Assembly: GCF_000186345.1 (NCBI RefSeq)
Contig: NC_014962.1
Span: forward strand, 2,504,450 to 2,568,449
DNA: 64,000 nt
Source: Isosphaera pallida ATCC 43644
Lineage (GTDB): Bacteria > Planctomycetota > Planctomycetia > Isosphaerales > Isosphaeraceae
Direction of reading: 5' to 3'
The notes under the pieces are model-generated. The model was not told the DNA's origin. It saw only the letters and a list, made by a program, of their open reading frames with translations, and ran no database searches. Shown in pieces: positions 38,523 to 47,803 of this stretch. Both the position numbers and the translations under genes were made by a program. Numbering within the stretch: position 1 is the stretch's first letter; every line of letters starts with the position of its first letter.

Positions 38523-41441
38523 TCACTCACCTGCCGCCGGTCGTTCCATCGAGACGATCCAGGTCCGCAGCAGTTCCACAGCGCGACGATCCACCAGCGA
38601 GGAGGCCAAGGGTGGCATCGCGCCGGAGTTCTCGCCCCGCGAGGCCACCCGGTGCAACAACACGGAGCGCTCGGGGTGTCCCGGCGCGATCAGGCGGGCG
38701 TCGGGCAGATTGAAGGTATGATGGGAAGGAACTTCATCAAGGATGCGAGCCTGGGCGGTGGGGGTTGGAAAATCGAGTTGCATTCGGGCGTTGCCGCCGC
38801 CGGCTTCGACGTGGCAAACCGCGCAATTGGTGTGTAGATAAGAACGAGCGCGGGTTTCGAGATCGGCGGTCGAATCGTAGGGATCAACCAGTTTGGTTCG
38901 ATGGTGGGGACGCAACAGGAAACCGCGTCCATCCCCTGGATGAGCCGAGGCGAGCAGAGCGTCGAGTCGCGCGGTGGCCGCTGCGCCTTCCAGACCCAGC
39001 GAACGGGTTTCGGCTTGAATCGCCTTGTGAAGCTCGTCGTGGGAGTTGATTCCTTCAAACAACCCCCATCGCTCCAAGCGGGCCATCTGGTTTTCGGTCC
39101 CGACCACGCCGTTGGAGTCCACGATCGGCCTGTTGAATTGGAGGTCGCAGAGTCCTAGCACGAAGTTGGCTGCACGGCTGTGGCAGACCATGCATTCGAC
39201 CCGACTGGGATAGTGCCAGGTTTGGTTGAACACCCGTCCGGTTTCAGCGTCGACGACTCGGTAGACCCGCTCGGTCCCGGCTTTGTCTACCAGGAAGGCT
39301 TCGGTCTGCGCATCGTTCCAGGCATAGGTGTAGGCCGACCACTCGTTTTGGGTCTTGACCATCACCCGGGTCTCGATCCATTGCCGCCGCGCCTCGGTAG
39401 AATCGCCGTCCTCGGCGATCTGAAGCGCGAATGATTTGACGGTGATGGAGCCGTCGGGCAGGTTCCAGCCGTTTCGGGAGGTGTGGACGATGCGTTGGCC
39501 GTCGGGGATGCCGAAGGCGCGTCGTTTTTCCGCATTGTCAGACCAAAGCGGAGAGTTGACGGTGTATTCGATCAAGTGAGGGTTGAGGCGGTGGTCGGGT
39601 AGCGATTCGAAGAGACCTGTTTCACTCAGACGGGTGGGAAACTCGGAGTTGCGTCCACGATGCGGGTTGGGGACGAGCCGTTGAAGGCCGGTGAGATGAT
39701 CGGCGATCAGCAGTTCACCCCGCGAGTCCAGGCCAAAGCCAGTGATTTGCAGAGGGGTATCGGCGAGTTCGCGGTGTTCGACGACCCGGGTGCCGTCGTG
39801 CTTGGCGGCCCAAATGCGCCCGGTCGAATAGTCGCCGTAGATGTAAAAGCCCCGCAGGTCAGGGAACGCGTCACCGTAGTAAACCAATCCGCCGGTGAGC
39901 GAGCGGGCTTCGGAATGGGGATGTTCCAGCGTGGGGCCGGTGATTGGGTCAGGCCCTTGGGTTCGTTCGGGGTAGAACCGATGCGAGCCTTCGACCAGAC
40001 TCCAACCGTAGTTTTCCCCCTTGCGGACGAAATAGATTTGCTCGTAGAGGTCCTGGCCGTTGTTGCCGACCCAGAGGTGCCCAGTCTTGGGGTCGAAGCT
40101 GAGGCGCCAGGGGTTGCGCAAGCCGTAGGCCCAGGTTTCAGGCCGAACTCCGGGACGATGGACGAAGGGGTTGTCGGGAGGAATCGAGTAGGGTTGGCCG
40201 TCGGGACCAGGGCGATCGACGTCGATGCGCAACACTTTGGCGGTAAGGTGGGTCAAATCCTGACCGCGGAGGTTTGTGTCGGAGTCGCTGGTGCCATCGC
40301 CGGAGGTGACGTAGAGGAAGCCGTCGGGTCCGAAGGCGAGGTCGCCTCCGTTGTGACCGTTGGAGGGCCAGGCGATGATTTCGAGGGCCGAGTCGGGGTG
40401 GAAGGCGTAGGGTGGGGTGGGGTCGAGACGGTAGCGGACCACCCGAGTGACATTTGTGTTTTGTTCGGGGCGGGGCAGGTTGCCGCCCAGGTAGACGAAG
40501 CCGTTGACAGCCCAATTGGGATGGAAGGCGATACCGTAAACCGTCTCGCCCAGCGAGCGGGGCAGAAGGGTCTCGAACTCGGCCACGTCGGGATCGTCTC
40601 GGAACCTGACCAACGCGGTGGGACCATAAGGGCCTTCCTCAGTGGTGGCTAGGATCAGGCCGCCAGCGGGTTGGCGGGTCACGGCGATGGGAAAGATCAG
40701 TTTGAGGTTGGGGTAAGCGGGCTCGGAGATGTAGGGCAGGGGAGGCTCGGGGGTGCCGAGCAACCGGGGCGGGGGTTGGAATCGGGGCCGATCGGCCAAG
40801 GCGGCAGGGTCGATTTCGAAACGGATCGAACCAACCCGCACTGCGGGAGAGGAGGCTGGGCCCGTTTCGATCTCCCAAAGGCTTCCTGCAACGGGTCGTG
40901 GTCCCAGACGGGCCAGATGGGTCCAGGGCAAACGAATCACCCGGCGGTTGAGCGTGGTTTGGACCGTCACCGTTGTGGGGAATGTCTCGGCCGTCTCAGC
41001 CGCTTCGGCAGAGGGACGGAGGAAGGTGGAGAGGGAGCCGTCAGGACCGATTGTCAGACGCAACGATGGACCGGACTCCTTAGCGCGAAGGGTGAGCGAC
41101 CAGACCGCTCGGGTTTGTTGATCCGCGTCATCTTCCAACGCCAACCACCAAGCGGCTTGGTCCCAGGCGGCTTGGAGGCGTCCCAACCCCGCGATCGTCG
41201 CGCTGGAATCGATCCGAGACCAGTCCGGCGGGGTCGCACCTTCATCCTTGAGCCACTGAGCCGTCATAACGAAAGAGGGGACCACGTCGCGGTGGTCGTC
41301 CGGTTGCGAAGCAACCACCACCCTGAAGCCAGCCTCATCCCGAACTCCGAACCACACACTCAACCCAAGAAGCGCGAGGACACCGACGACACCCCACCGG
41401 CGCGGGCCGCCGGTTGGCCTGAACCGCGATCGTTGCGACAT
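38523..41441 (-). CDS. PQQ-type sugar dehydrogenase with two c-type haem motifs
   Basis: A 972-residue exported protein; the ATG at 41441 follows a GTG at 41450. An N-terminal hydrophobic stretch (about 16-35) is the signal or anchor. Residues about 230-560 are a six-bladed propeller of the glucose/sorbosone dehydrogenase type (YGIAFHPNWAVNGFVYLGGN, SNGHNGGDLAFGPDGFLYVTSGDG, TWAYGLRNPWRLSFDP, NYGWSLVEGSHRF). The C-terminal third carries CMVCH (750-754) and CAVCH (873-877), CXXCH haem sites, followed by a LVDRRAVELLRTWI end typical of planctomycete cytochromes. Electrons from sugar oxidation would pass directly to haem. The N-terminal 200 residues are of unknown fold. Confidence 0.87.
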   Translation of the reverse strand: MSQRSRFRPTGGPRRWGVVGVLALLGLSVWFGVRDEAGFRVVVASQPDDHRDVVPSFVMTAQWLKDEGATPPDWSRIDSSATIAGLGRLQAAWDQAAWWLALEDDADQQTRAVWSLTLRAKESGPSLRLTIGPDGSLSTFLRPSAEAAETAETFPTTVTVQTTLNRRVIRLPWTHLARLGPRPVAGSLWEIETGPASSPAVRVGSIRFEIDPAALADRPRFQPPPRLLGTPEPPLPYISEPAYPNLKLIFPIAVTRQPAGGLILATTEEGPYGPTALVRFRDDPDVAEFETLLPRSLGETVYGIAFHPNWAVNGFVYLGGNLPRPEQNTNVTRVVRYRLDPTPPYAFHPDSALEIIAWPSNGHNGGDLAFGPDGFLYVTSGDGTSDSDTNLRGQDLTHLTAKVLRIDVDRPGPDGQPYSIPPDNPFVHRPGVRPETWAYGLRNPWRLSFDPKTGHLWVGNNGQDLYEQIYFVRKGENYGWSLVEGSHRFYPERTQGPDPITGPTLEHPHSEARSLTGGLVYYGDAFPDLRGFYIYGDYSTGRIWAAKHDGTRVVEHRELADTPLQITGFGLDSRGELLIADHLTGLQRLVPNPHRGRNSEFPTRLSETGLFESLPDHRLNPHLIEYTVNSPLWSDNAEKRRAFGIPDGQRIVHTSRNGWNLPDGSITVKSFALQIAEDGDSTEARRQWIETRVMVKTQNEWSAYTYAWNDAQTEAFLVDKAGTERVYRVVDAETGRVFNQTWHYPSRVECMVCHSRAANFVLGLCDLQFNRPIVDSNGVVGTENQMARLERWGLFEGINSHDELHKAIQAETRSLGLEGAAATARLDALLASAHPGDGRGFLLRPHHRTKLVDPYDSTADLETRARSYLHTNCAVCHVEAGGGNARMQLDFPTPTAQARILDEVPSHHTFNLPDARLIAPGHPERSVLLHRVASRGENSGAMPPLASSLVDRRAVELLRTWIVSMERPAAGE

Positions 41442-41887
41442 AAGGACCACTCGATGTGATGACGACGCGCCGTACTCGGTGGGAACACCGACAGGTCGCC
41501 TCGGAAGAGATGGGCTGGAAGACCATCTTTGTTTTATCTTCGCGGCCGATTCGGGTCAATCGTCCCCACTCAATCGCCGGCATCCTTGAACGCGATGGGT
41601 TCGCCACTCGGTTTCTTCGGTTCACTCGGGAGATCCATGCGTCTCGTTTGGAGTCCGAGATTCGGCAAATCTAGCCGTTTTGCCGATCGGGGTTGTCAGT
41701 TTTCCTCAACCCGAGAACAATCCGACGCGGAAAAGGCGAATCCCACCACTCCATATGACCGATGGTTTCGAAGGAACACGTTGAAATCATGCCAAATCGG
41801 ACACAATGGGGTGGCGACGCGGGGCGTTCTGGACGGGCGATCCCGTGGAGAAACCACGACGAGCGAGACCGAGGGGATATCCGATCC
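41442..41887. other. Divergent intergenic region upstream of mlaE
   Basis: About 445 bases between the sugar dehydrogenase (minus) and mlaE (plus). No protein-like frame; the mlaE frame is open upstream to 41762, but that part does not match the family. Promoters of both sides must be here; no elements recognised. Confidence 0.4.
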
Positions 41888-42730
41888 ATGAGCAGCCAAC
41901 CGAGCGAGGCGAGCCGACCACCCGGTCCCCTGACCCGTGTGGGCGAGCGGATCATCACGATGGTGAGCGAGTTTGGTTCGTGGGTGCAATTTTCCGCCGC
42001 GACTCTGGGCTGGATGGTAGCGCGTCCACCCCGCCGGAGTCATCTGGTGCCCAACTTTTTCACCATCGGCGTTCGTTCGTTACCGGTGGTGGCCGTCACC
42101 GGGCTGTTCATTGGCATGGTGCTCTCGGTGCAGTCGTTCAACTCGTTCAAGGAAATGGGGTTGGAGACCCGTTTGGGTTCAGTGGTCAACATTTCGCTGG
42201 TCAAGGAGTTGGGTCCAGTGTTAGCCGCCACCATGTTGGCCGGACGGGTCGGCAGCGCGATGGCCGCCGAACTGGGTACCATGCGGGTCACGGAACAGAT
42301 CGACGCGCTGCATGCGCTGGGGGTCAATCCGATCGCCTACTTAGTGGTGCCCCGGTTTCTGGCTTGCGTGGTACTAATCCCAGCCCTGACGTTGGTCGCC
42401 GACTTCGCCGGGGCGCTCGGTGGCAGCTTCGTCTCAGTCAAGATGTTGGGAGTGGACGGCTACTACTATTGGAAGCATTCTCAAAGCTTCGTTGAACCGC
42501 TCGACGTGGTTGCCGGATTGTTCAAGAGCGTGTTTTTCGGCGCGGCGATCGCCCTGATCTCCTGCCACCGGGGATTTCATTCCAAGGGAGGGGCCGAAGG
42601 GGTGGGCCAAGCGGCGACCGAGGCCTTTGTTTCTTCGTTCATTGCCATTCTGTTCCTGGACTTTTGGCTGGGTCTAGGCTGGAACAAGATTTACTACGCC
42701 ATCTGGCCCGGTAATGCGGGGATCATCTAA
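41888..42730 (+). CDS. mlaE: MlaE-type lipid ABC transporter permease
   Basis: A 280-residue permease from the ATG at 41888. It has the family segments FFTIGVRSLPVVAVTGLFIGMVLSVQS, VNISLVKELGPVLAATMLAGRVGSAMAAELGTMRVTEQIDALHALGVNPI and LIPALTLVADFAGALGGSF. With mlaF (start 5 bases after this stop) and mlaD it makes the MCE-type transporter that moves phospholipids between inner and outer membranes. The presence of this system supports a diderm envelope. The first about 35 residues are a polar extension. Confidence 0.93.
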   Translation: MSSQPSEASRPPGPLTRVGERIITMVSEFGSWVQFSAATLGWMVARPPRRSHLVPNFFTIGVRSLPVVAVTGLFIGMVLSVQSFNSFKEMGLETRLGSVVNISLVKELGPVLAATMLAGRVGSAMAAELGTMRVTEQIDALHALGVNPIAYLVVPRFLACVVLIPALTLVADFAGALGGSFVSVKMLGVDGYYYWKHSQSFVEPLDVVAGLFKSVFFGAAIALISCHRGFHSKGGAEGVGQAATEAFVSSFIAILFLDFWLGLGWNKIYYAIWPGNAGII

Positions 42731-42734
42731 ACCC

Positions 42735-43676
42735 ATGAGCGACTCCATCCCTTCCAATCCGTTTTCACTCTCCCCGCGGGTCGCCGTGTCCGGCGGCGCG
42801 ACGGCGTCCGGGTCGAATTCGGACGTTTTCGGACCGGTGGTGATTGCCTTGGAGGAAATCACCATGCGGTTTCGTCATCAGACGGTTTTGGAAGGGATCA
42901 ACCTCCAGGTGCGCAAGGGGGAAACCCTGGCGGTCATTGGTGAAAGCGGGTGCGGCAAGACGGTCCTGCTCAAGCTCATGATCGGTCTGCTCAAGCCGAC
43001 CAAAGGCCGGGTTCGGTTCGAGGGCCGGGACCTGGCGGGCCTGTCGCAACGCGACTTGACCCAGATGCGGCTGAGATTCGGCTTCCTGTTCCAAATGGCT
43101 GCCCTGTTCGACAGCCTCACCATCTTCGACAATGTCGCGTTTGGCCCCCGTGAACATCGCCTGATGGCTCCCTCCGAATTGCCTGGGATGGTCCGCGAGC
43201 GGCTCCGCGAGGTCGGTTTGCCCGAAGGAATCGAGTTCAAGAAGCCCGCCGAGCTTTCCGGCGGGCAACGCAAGCGGGTCGGCCTGGCCAGGGCTCTGGC
43301 CCTCAATCCCGAGGTCCTGCTCTATGACGAGCCGACCACAGGGCTCGACCCGGTGATGTCCGACGTCATTAACGAGTTGATCTTGCAAACCCAACGCGCC
43401 CACCACACCACCGGCATCGTGGTGACCCATGACATGACCACAGTGCGCAAGGTGGCCGACCGGGTGGTGATGCTTTATCCCCGCGCTCGTCTCAAGCCGG
43501 GCGAGGCTCAAATGATCTACGACGGCCCCCCCGAGAATCTTCATGACCATTCTGACCCGCGGGTGCGTCAATTCGTCCGGGGCGAGGCGGGCGAACGTCT
43601 ACGCGAACTGAGCCTAGCCCGCGACGACTCGGTCTTCGCCTCGGAAATTTCCATGCCGTTCCGATTTCAACGTTGA
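42735..43676 (+). CDS. mlaF: MlaF-type lipid ABC transporter ATPase
   Basis: A 313-residue protein from the ATG at 42735; an ATG at 42714 would overlap mlaE. The first about 38 residues are a Ser/Ala-rich extension. Walker A IGESGCGKT is at 68-76, followed by FGFLFQMAALFDSLTIFDNV, the signature ELSGGQRKRVGLARALAL, Walker B VLLYDEPTTGLDP and the H-loop VVTHDMTTV. This is the MlaF/Ttg2A branch, not a general importer ATPase. It would drive the MlaE permease encoded directly upstream. Confidence 0.93.
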   Translation: MSDSIPSNPFSLSPRVAVSGGATASGSNSDVFGPVVIALEEITMRFRHQTVLEGINLQVRKGETLAVIGESGCGKTVLLKLMIGLLKPTKGRVRFEGRDLAGLSQRDLTQMRLRFGFLFQMAALFDSLTIFDNVAFGPREHRLMAPSELPGMVRERLREVGLPEGIEFKKPAELSGGQRKRVGLARALALNPEVLLYDEPTTGLDPVMSDVINELILQTQRAHHTTGIVVTHDMTTVRKVADRVVMLYPRARLKPGEAQMIYDGPPENLHDHSDPRVRQFVRGEAGERLRELSLARDDSVFASEISMPFRFQR

Positions 43677-43829
43677 TCAACGCTCATCTCATCCCTCAAC
43701 CAGATTCGCTCTGCGACCGACCATCATCAATCTCGTTGATATCATGTTCATCCTGACCGCTTCGCATTCACGCGGGGCGCGACTTCTTTCCTCCCCAAGT
43801 GACGCCACGGCCCGGCCCGGAGTTCGACC

Positions 43830-44948
43830 ATGAGCGAACGGATGATGCAGTTTTGGGTGGGTTTGTTCGCCCTGGCGGCGGTCGTTTTGTTTTGCGTCCT
43901 GCTGAGCTGGTTTGGCGATTTGCCTAACCACTTCAAAGAAAAACGCTACGTGATCGCCACCTATCGCAACGCCGGTGGAGTTGGGGTCGGCACTCCGGTG
44001 TATCGGAGCGGCATCCGCGTAGGCGAAGTGTTAGCGATCGAATTCGACAGCGACCAGACCGCCGACAACCCCGGCGACGGCGTCCTGGTCACCATTGTGT
44101 TGGACGACCCCCGCTACCTACCCCGCAACAACCATCGTCCTCAAATCGGCCGCGGTTTGCTGGGCGACGCCTCCATCGAATTTCTCAACGACGACCTCAT
44201 TGAAGATCAGTCGTTGATGCCAACCAGTTCCAGCCCCTTCGACGCCCCCCGAATCGCCGGTCGCTTGCGACCCGACCCTGCCCAAGCGATCGAAGTGGCC
44301 ACCGAAACCATCAGCAAGGCGCAGGAGACCCTCGAGACCATCAGAAAGGCCGCCGACGGCATCGCCCTCCTTACCGGTAAGCTCGAATCGGCCGGCGAGT
44401 TCGTTGAGACCTGGACCCAGACCGGCACCAAACTCGGCGACATCGCCGACGAGGTGAAGGTCCTTCTCGACAAGAACGCCGATCAGGTGGGTCCCACCCT
44501 GGCCAATATCCGATCCGCTTCGGACCGACTTAATCTGTTGCTTGACGAGGAGAACCGCGCCAAGGTGCAACGGGTACTCGATCGCATCGACGAGGCGGCG
44601 CGGGGACTCAGCGAGTTGCAACCGTTGCTGGTCGAACTGGGCGACACCACTAACGCTCCTCCCCGCACCCAACTCGGTCAGACCGCTTATCGGCTCAACC
44701 GCATCGCGTCCGATCTTGGTTTGCTCACCGCCGCGCTTCGGACCCGCGATGGACGCTTGGACCGCACCACGACCCTCGCTCAGTTGTTCACTTCCAGCCA
44801 GACTGCCGATAACCTCAACCGGATGACCCTCACCATCACCGACCTGGCCGCGAACGCTCGAATCGTGTTGGATAAGTTCTCCCGCTTCGCCGACAAGATT
44901 GCCGCCGACCCCTCGGCCCTGACCCGGGGCGCGTTGCAACGTCAATGA
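43830..44948 (+). CDS. mlaD: MlaD-type MCE lipid-binding protein
   Basis: A 372-residue protein; GGAG lies 8 bases before the ATG. One N-terminal membrane helix (residues about 8-26) precedes the MCE domain at about 35-125 (YRNAGGVGVGTPVYRSGIRVGEVLAIEF, LPRNNHRPQIGRGLLGDASIEF). The remainder is a long alpha-helical, mostly coiled region with IADEVKVLLDKNADQVGPTLANIRSASDRLN, which may form a periplasmic tunnel as in longer MCE proteins. It is the third gene of the mlaEFD operon after a gap of 153 bases. A large repeat structure begins four bases after its stop. Confidence 0.92.
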   Translation: MSERMMQFWVGLFALAAVVLFCVLLSWFGDLPNHFKEKRYVIATYRNAGGVGVGTPVYRSGIRVGEVLAIEFDSDQTADNPGDGVLVTIVLDDPRYLPRNNHRPQIGRGLLGDASIEFLNDDLIEDQSLMPTSSSPFDAPRIAGRLRPDPAQAIEVATETISKAQETLETIRKAADGIALLTGKLESAGEFVETWTQTGTKLGDIADEVKVLLDKNADQVGPTLANIRSASDRLNLLLDEENRAKVQRVLDRIDEAARGLSELQPLLVELGDTTNAPPRTQLGQTAYRLNRIASDLGLLTAALRTRDGRLDRTTTLAQLFTSSQTADNLNRMTLTITDLAANARIVLDKFSRFADKIAADPSALTRGALQRQ

Positions 44949-45868
44949 AGAAGTGGGGTGTGAGGAGTGGGGAGTGGGGTGTGGAGTGTGGGGAGTGGGG
45001 TGTGGGATGTGGGGTGAGAGAAGTGGGGAGTGGGGAGTGGGGTGTGGGTGGGGTATGGGGTGTAGGAGCGGGGAGTGGGGTGAGAGAAGTGGGGAGTGGG
45101 GTGTGAGAAGTGGGGAGCGGGGAGTGGGAAGTGGGGAGTGAGGTGTGGGGAGTGGGGAGTCAGAGATTCCTCGATTCACTGCCCTACCAGGCTCGCTTTC
45201 CAAGCCCAGGGCACAGACCTTGAGAACCAGGTTGCATAGACCAGGCGACTTCCCATCAAACTATCCCGATTGATCAGACCGAATCCTTCGGCTCTAAATG
45301 AGCAGGCCTTCCCCAAAAACAGAGTGAAGTCTTGGAACCAACGTATTAAATTACATTTCAAGTCTATTGGTTGTGTGAAAATGCAGTTCCTTTCCCCGGG
45401 CTTAGACAGCAAGACCATTGTGTTCGGGCAAGCATGGGCAGATCAACCGGCCTGGTGGGAGGAAAGGTTACGTGCTGCTTGATCGTTCTCAGGGTTCGCG
45501 CCCTAGGCTTGGAGAACGACCACATTGTGTTCGGGCAAGCATAGGTAGATCAACCGACCTGGTGGGAGGAAAAGTTGCATGGTCCGTCCGCCCTAGCCCT
45601 CAGGGCGCCAGCCCTGGGCTTGGAAAGCGAGCCCGGTAGGGTAGTGAATCAAGGAATCTCTGACTCCCCACTTCGAACTCCCTACACCTACTACCAACTC
45701 CCCGTACTTCACTCCCAACTCCGCCCACCCGACTCCGAACTCCCTACACCTACTACCGACTCCCCGTACTCCACTTCCCACTTCCCACTCCCCACTCCCC
45801 ACTTCCCACTCCCCACTCCCCACTCCCCACTCCCCACTCCCCACTCCCCACTCCCCACTCCCCACGTG
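44949..45868. repeat. Composite inverted-repeat structure with G-rich arms
   Basis: The whole gap between mlaD and the TPR gene is a palindrome-like structure. Left, 44953-45156: purine-rich tandem repeat of GGGGAGTG type, with several GGGG runs. Then a 56-base arm (45157-45212) that reappears inverted at 45611-45666 with three mismatches. Right, 45667-45864: the C-rich complement of the left tandem repeat. Inside lie two copies of a 54-base segment (45416-45469 and 45523-45576, 50 of 54 identical) in a period of about 107-111 bases, and a perfect hairpin CAGGGC-GCCA-GCCCTG at 45601-45616. No coding gene is convincing inside. Confidence 0.85.
45157..45666. repeat. 56-bp inverted repeat arms, 398 bp spacer
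   Basis: Left arm 45157-45212 begins GAGTCAGAGATTCC and ends AAGCCCAGGGC; right arm 45611-45666 is its reverse complement except for three positions. A folded transcript would give a stem of over 50 bp. It is unusual for such arms to be conserved unless they are under selection or arose recently, for example as part of a mobile or dispersed repeat. No transposase or target-site duplication is seen. Confidence 0.85.
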
Positions 45869-47527
45869 TCAGCCTATTGACGACGGGGGATAAACCATGC
45901 GTCCCTGGCGTTGAGCGTGTTCCAGAGCGTGACGGACAACCAGGTTGAGGACTTCGACCTCGTCACCCAACGGCTCGCGGCTCAGGCGAACCTCCAAGGC
46001 GGGAGGATCGTCGGGCGTCTCGCCGGGGGTCAAGTCAAACCACTCGATGAGTCCCTCAGGCGCGCGGGCCATGACCTCGGCCCGAACCGCCTCGAAAAAC
46101 GCCTCGGTGGTGTCGTCGTCGCACGGCTGATCGCCTCGTTCCAACGCGGCTCGATGAGCACGGGCGGTGATGGCGTCGGGGTGGGTGGCGGGCAGCCGTT
46201 GCAAGGCCTCGTCCAGATGATCCCGCGCCTCCTCATGTTGACCCAGGCGTTGGCGAACAACTCCAAGCGCGGTCAGAACCCGACCCATGAGTTCCTCCTG
46301 CCCGCTCGCCCGAGCCGCCTCCACGGCGTCGGCCAACGCCTTGACCGCTTGCTCGTCGCGTCCCAGACGATCCAGACGCACGCCCAGATTGCGCTGGGCC
46401 AGAGCCAGCCAATACGGATTGTTCGATTCAGCGGCCCTTCGAACCGCCTCCCTTTGAAAGTCGTCGGCCTCGTCGGGGCGTCCCAGGTCGTCCAGCGCCA
46501 GGGCCAAACCCATCAAAGCTTGGATTTCGAGCGTGGTGTCGCCGATCCGACGAGCCGCTTCCACCACGATCCGAATGTGTTCAACCCGCGCCTGGTGATC
46601 GCCCAGCAACGCGCGGAGGTTGGCCAAAGCAATCCGGGACCGAATCACCACCGGCGAATCGCTTCCAAACCGGGGCGACTCGTTGAGAACCGGGATCAAC
46701 TCGTCCAGCACCCGCGCCAAACGGCGAATTGGGACGGGGTCGTGCAGCGCGACGCGGGCAGCGCGGTCGAGGAGTTCCTCAGTCACGGCCTGCGTGATCT
46801 CGTCGGTCAGCTTGTTCAGAAAGGAGGGAACGAACGATGGTTCGACCGGAGCAGCTTGCGAGGGCGACCCCTCGGCTTGGAGCTCGCGCTGAGCGACCAG
46901 TTCCAACGTGAGGGCGAGCGCCGAGGGCAACCGGGGATGACCCAGCGAAGCCAGGATGTCTACCGCCTGGTCGCAGGCGACAAGACCCTCCTCCAGCTTG
47001 CCTTGGGCCAGTTTGGATTCCGCCAGCGCCTCCAGGCCAAACGCCAGGCCGGGGTGGTGCGCGCCATAGAACGTCCGACGCTCGGCCACTCCGCGTTCTA
47101 ACAACTCCTCGCCCTCGCTCAAGGCCCCGCAGCGGGTCAGCAACCAACCAAGGTTGAGCAGGATGGTTTGACGCTCGCGGCGCGATTGGACATCATCGGA
47201 GGGGTCCAGGGTGATTGCCGCTGCCGCGCGGAGAATGTCAATCGCTTCGGTGTACTCACCTAGGTAGGCCATCACGTTAGCCTGCTCGATGCGGGCCGCC
47301 AGGTGCCGAGGATGCCGCGGCCCCCAAGTTCGCTCCGCCTCCTCGGCCGCGCGACGCGCCACGGTGACGGCTTCTACCACCTCGCCTGTGTCGAGCAACG
47401 CCCGCGCTTGGATGAACGCTGCGCTCTCGGGCAACTCCACCCCATACCGCTCCGAATCGCCCAGATCCATCACCGCCTCCATAATCTGCCTTCCTCCCCG
47501 ATCGTCGCTCATTGCCACGCGGCCCAT
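45869..47527 (-). CDS. Tetratricopeptide repeat protein
   Basis: A 552-residue protein without signal peptide; a later ATG at 47512 is possible. TPR-like helix pairs run from about residue 35 to 470: AFIQARALLDTGEVVEAVTVARRA, ANVMAYLGEYTEAIDILRAA, LLNLGWLLTRCGALSEGEELLERGV, LAQRNLGVRLDRLGRDEQAVKALADAV and LGVVRQRLGQHEEARDHLDEAL. The C-terminal 80 residues are a different, acidic domain. It is probably a cytoplasmic scaffold; no partner is visible. Its stop lies four bases from the edge of the inverted-repeat structure. The middle (about 220-300) has few TPR-like signatures. Confidence 0.75.
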   Translation of the reverse strand: MGRVAMSDDRGGRQIMEAVMDLGDSERYGVELPESAAFIQARALLDTGEVVEAVTVARRAAEEAERTWGPRHPRHLAARIEQANVMAYLGEYTEAIDILRAAAAITLDPSDDVQSRRERQTILLNLGWLLTRCGALSEGEELLERGVAERRTFYGAHHPGLAFGLEALAESKLAQGKLEEGLVACDQAVDILASLGHPRLPSALALTLELVAQRELQAEGSPSQAAPVEPSFVPSFLNKLTDEITQAVTEELLDRAARVALHDPVPIRRLARVLDELIPVLNESPRFGSDSPVVIRSRIALANLRALLGDHQARVEHIRIVVEAARRIGDTTLEIQALMGLALALDDLGRPDEADDFQREAVRRAAESNNPYWLALAQRNLGVRLDRLGRDEQAVKALADAVEAARASGQEELMGRVLTALGVVRQRLGQHEEARDHLDEALQRLPATHPDAITARAHRAALERGDQPCDDDTTEAFFEAVRAEVMARAPEGLIEWFDLTPGETPDDPPALEVRLSREPLGDEVEVLNLVVRHALEHAQRQGRMVYPPSSIG

Positions 47528-47803
47528 GCGTGATCCATGCTCTCATTGGAACCAAGGGTCGATCGAATCGCCACCATGAGCCCGCCCCGAAGGATTGGAC
47601 GCCTCAGGGGTTTTCTCACGGTCATCACATCCACGCATGATGATGATCGGTCGGACATGGAAAAGCCGACGTGTGCAACTTCTCGCCCAACCTTTCTTCC
47701 ACCCCACCGCCGCCGTCGAGTTCCCCTTTTGACCCTCACGCCCTTTCGACAAACCTCCGTGTCTGACGCGCGCCACCAGGATTCCACGCCCAATGGATTC
47801 GCC

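Noticed and set aside
37207..38526. 439-residue frame antisense to cstA
   Set aside because: The opposite strand encodes a full CstA family protein; the antisense frame is a GC-rich by-product with no ribosome site.
44953..45170. Repeat array considered as CRISPR
   Set aside because: There are no unique spacers between the units and no cas genes in the window; the tract is a low-complexity tandem repeat.
45593..45865. Minus-strand open frame rich in Gly-Ser-Gly-Glu-Trp repeats
   Set aside because: It is a translation of the CCCCACTC tract inside the inverted-repeat structure; the composition follows the DNA repeat and no start context is present.
45911..47101. 396-residue frame antisense to the TPR gene
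   Set aside because: The minus strand has clear TPR helices; the antisense translation is Arg/Gln-rich and featureless.
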